From an uncultured Bacteroidales bacterium (lineage in GTDB: Bacteria > Bacteroidota > Bacteroidia > Bacteroidales > Bacteroidaceae): a stretch of DNA of 6,638 nucleotides. The position numbers and the translations under genes are program-made. Where the stretch lies: assembly GCA_945788445.1 (NCBI GenBank), contig CALZMA010000057.1, positions 1 through 6,638 on the forward strand, read 5' to 3'. Position 1 is the stretch's first letter; each line of letters starts with the position of its first letter. Positions 5,572-6,638 of the stretch are shown piece after piece. The notes under the pieces are model-generated. The model searched no databases and had not been told where the DNA came from. It was given only the letters and a program-made list of their open reading frames with translations.

Positions 5572-6638
5572 CTACCGGTTGAGGATGAACTTGAGGCTCA
5601 CACCGAAGTCCTGCGTGGTGACGGGGTAGGACGAGGAGGTGAGCAGGGGCTTGTTCATCTGCCGGTCGTAGTAGCCCGTGAGGGTGAGGAACTTGCTGAG
5701 CGCATAGTCGGCCGAGAAACTGATTTGCACGGCCTTGTTGCCGCTCGTTGCCTGGGTGATTTCGGTGAGGATGTCGCGGTTGAGCGCGGCCTGGTTGCGG
5801 ATGGTGACATCGAGGCGAAGGTTGAGGTCGTTGGAGAAACCTCGGGCGTTGGTCTGCGCCTGCTTGTCGGTGCCGGACTTCTTGCCGCGCGAACGCACCG
5901 TGCGCTTGGGGGCGAAGAGATTGACGTTGGTCATCTTGTAGCCCAGTCCGACCACGAAGTCGTTGGAGCGGGTCTCGTTGATTTGCATGGAGGTCATGCT
6001 GAGGGTGAGCACGCGGGTCTTGCGCCACTCGACCTTGGCTGTGATGTTGTTGAGGAACGTCATGTCCACGCCGAACAGGGGGGAGAAGCTCTCGTTGATG
6101 CTAACGGTGGTAACATCGAACATGCCGCTCGGCACGGGTACGCCCGTGGTGACATCGTTGATGAAGCCGAGACCGTTCATGTACTCCATGTAGCTCGTGA
6201 AAGTGTTGTAGGAGCCCACGGAGTAAACGCTCTTGTAGGCGTGGTTGAGGTTGAAGCTCTTGAACACTTCCTTCATGCGGGGGAGCTTGGCCAAGCCGCC
6301 GTAGGTGATGGTCCAGTTTGGGAGCATGGCGGTGACTTTGGGGAATATGCCGCCCTTGCCGCCGCTCGCGGTGTAGGCTTCGAGGAAGGCGGGTATCATC
6401 ACATCGGGCGAGTAGGCGCTGACGGTGCCGTTGGCAGGGTCGAAGGGCTGTCCGGCCAGGAGTGTGCCTGCAGGATAGAGGGCGCCGTTGTAGCGGGCCT
6501 CGAGCTGGAGGCGGCGACTCTCCAGGCTGCGCACGAACTTGCTGAAGGTCTTGGAGCGGTAGCCCTTGTCGGGCGAACCGGCACCTTCGAAGGCGGAGGC
6601 GATGGAGATGGTGGTCATGTTGAACGAGCCGCTCTCGG
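5572..6638 (-). CDS. sprA: SprA (Sov), T9SS outer-membrane translocon; C-terminal ~354 residues only
   Basis: SprA is the very large (about 2,400-residue) 36-stranded barrel through which T9SS cargo crosses the outer membrane. Only the last part is in the window; the reading frame is open to the right edge, so the methionine at 6616-6618 is internal (it is preceded by ESGSFN). Family signatures of the C-terminal barrel are clear: SFNMTTISIASAF, LPNWTITYGGLAKLP, FKSFNLNHAYKSVYSVGSYN, VSINESFSPLFGVDMTF, VEWRKTRVLTLSMTSMQINE, FVVGLGYKM, and ISFSADYALSKFLTLTGYYD. It ends in VTTQDFGVSLKFILNR, an aromatic-rich closing strand typical of outer-membrane barrels. The stop is TAG (5572-5574), and the FAH-like gene starts 27 nt later on the same strand. 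In P. gingivalis sov is, as I recall, far from porU/porV, so this linkage is notable. Confidence 0.93.
   Translation of the reverse strand, partial: ESGSFNMTTISIASAFEGAGSPDKGYRSKTFSKFVRSLESRRLQLEARYNGALYPAGTLLAGQPFDPANGTVSAYSPDVMIPAFLEAYTASGGKGGIFPKVTAMLPNWTITYGGLAKLPRMKEVFKSFNLNHAYKSVYSVGSYNTFTSYMEYMNGLGFINDVTTGVPVPSGMFDVTTVSINESFSPLFGVDMTFLNNITAKVEWRKTRVLTLSMTSMQINETRSNDFVVGLGYKMTNVNLFAPKRTVRSRGKKSGTDKQAQTNARGFSNDLNLRLDVTIRNQAALNRDILTEITQATSGNKAVQISFSADYALSKFLTLTGYYDRQMNKPLLTSSSYPVTTQDFGVSLKFILNR

Noticed and set aside
5192..6028. A 278-codon minus-strand frame overlapping sprA and the FAH-like gene
   Set aside because: It is Arg/His/Pro/Gln-rich, lies in a different frame from two recognised genes and bridges their boundary; typical off-frame artefact in GC-rich DNA.

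Overview
The window is a GC-rich stretch of a Bacteroidota genome, most likely a member of the Bacteroidales. All recognisable genes lie on the minus strand, so they read from high to low coordinates. They encode parts of the type IX secretion system (T9SS), which is essentially confined to this phylum. No start codon has a Shine-Dalgarno-like sequence before it, which also fits the phylum. I cannot place the genus from sequence alone.

In transcription order: (1) the C-terminal ~354 residues of SprA (Sov in Porphyromonas gingivalis), the giant outer-membrane T9SS translocon, entering from the right edge (5572-6638); (2) 27 nt later, a 198-residue protein whose skeleton is that of the fumarylacetoacetate hydrolase (FAH) family but whose metal ligands, active-site lysine and TGTP loop are all replaced, so it looks like a pseudoenzyme (4948-5544); (3) 6 nt later, PorU, the C25-family gingipain-like sortase of the T9SS, with an intact His/Cys dyad and a C-terminal sorting-type domain (1195-4941); (4) after a 322-nt gap, PorV (LptO), the outer-membrane barrel that shuttles T9SS cargo, running off the left edge (1-872).

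The proteins act together. Cargo crosses the outer membrane through SprA, is taken from the translocon by PorV, and is handed to the PorU-containing attachment complex. PorU removes the C-terminal sorting domain and joins the protein to surface lipopolysaccharide or releases it. The FAH-like / porU / porV order matches my recollection of the P. gingivalis PG0025-PG0026-PG0027 locus. The addition of sprA directly upstream makes this a more compact T9SS locus than the P. gingivalis one.

The only substantial non-coding stretch, between porU and porV (873-1194), is densely structured. It holds an 11-nt-period direct repeat just upstream of porV, a perfect short hairpin, a 28-nt interrupted inverted repeat with a competing alternative hairpin, and a GC-rich cluster of small palindromes like REP/RAYT-type repeats. 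The two points most worth following up are the degenerate FAH-like protein inside a T9SS operon and this composite repeat.
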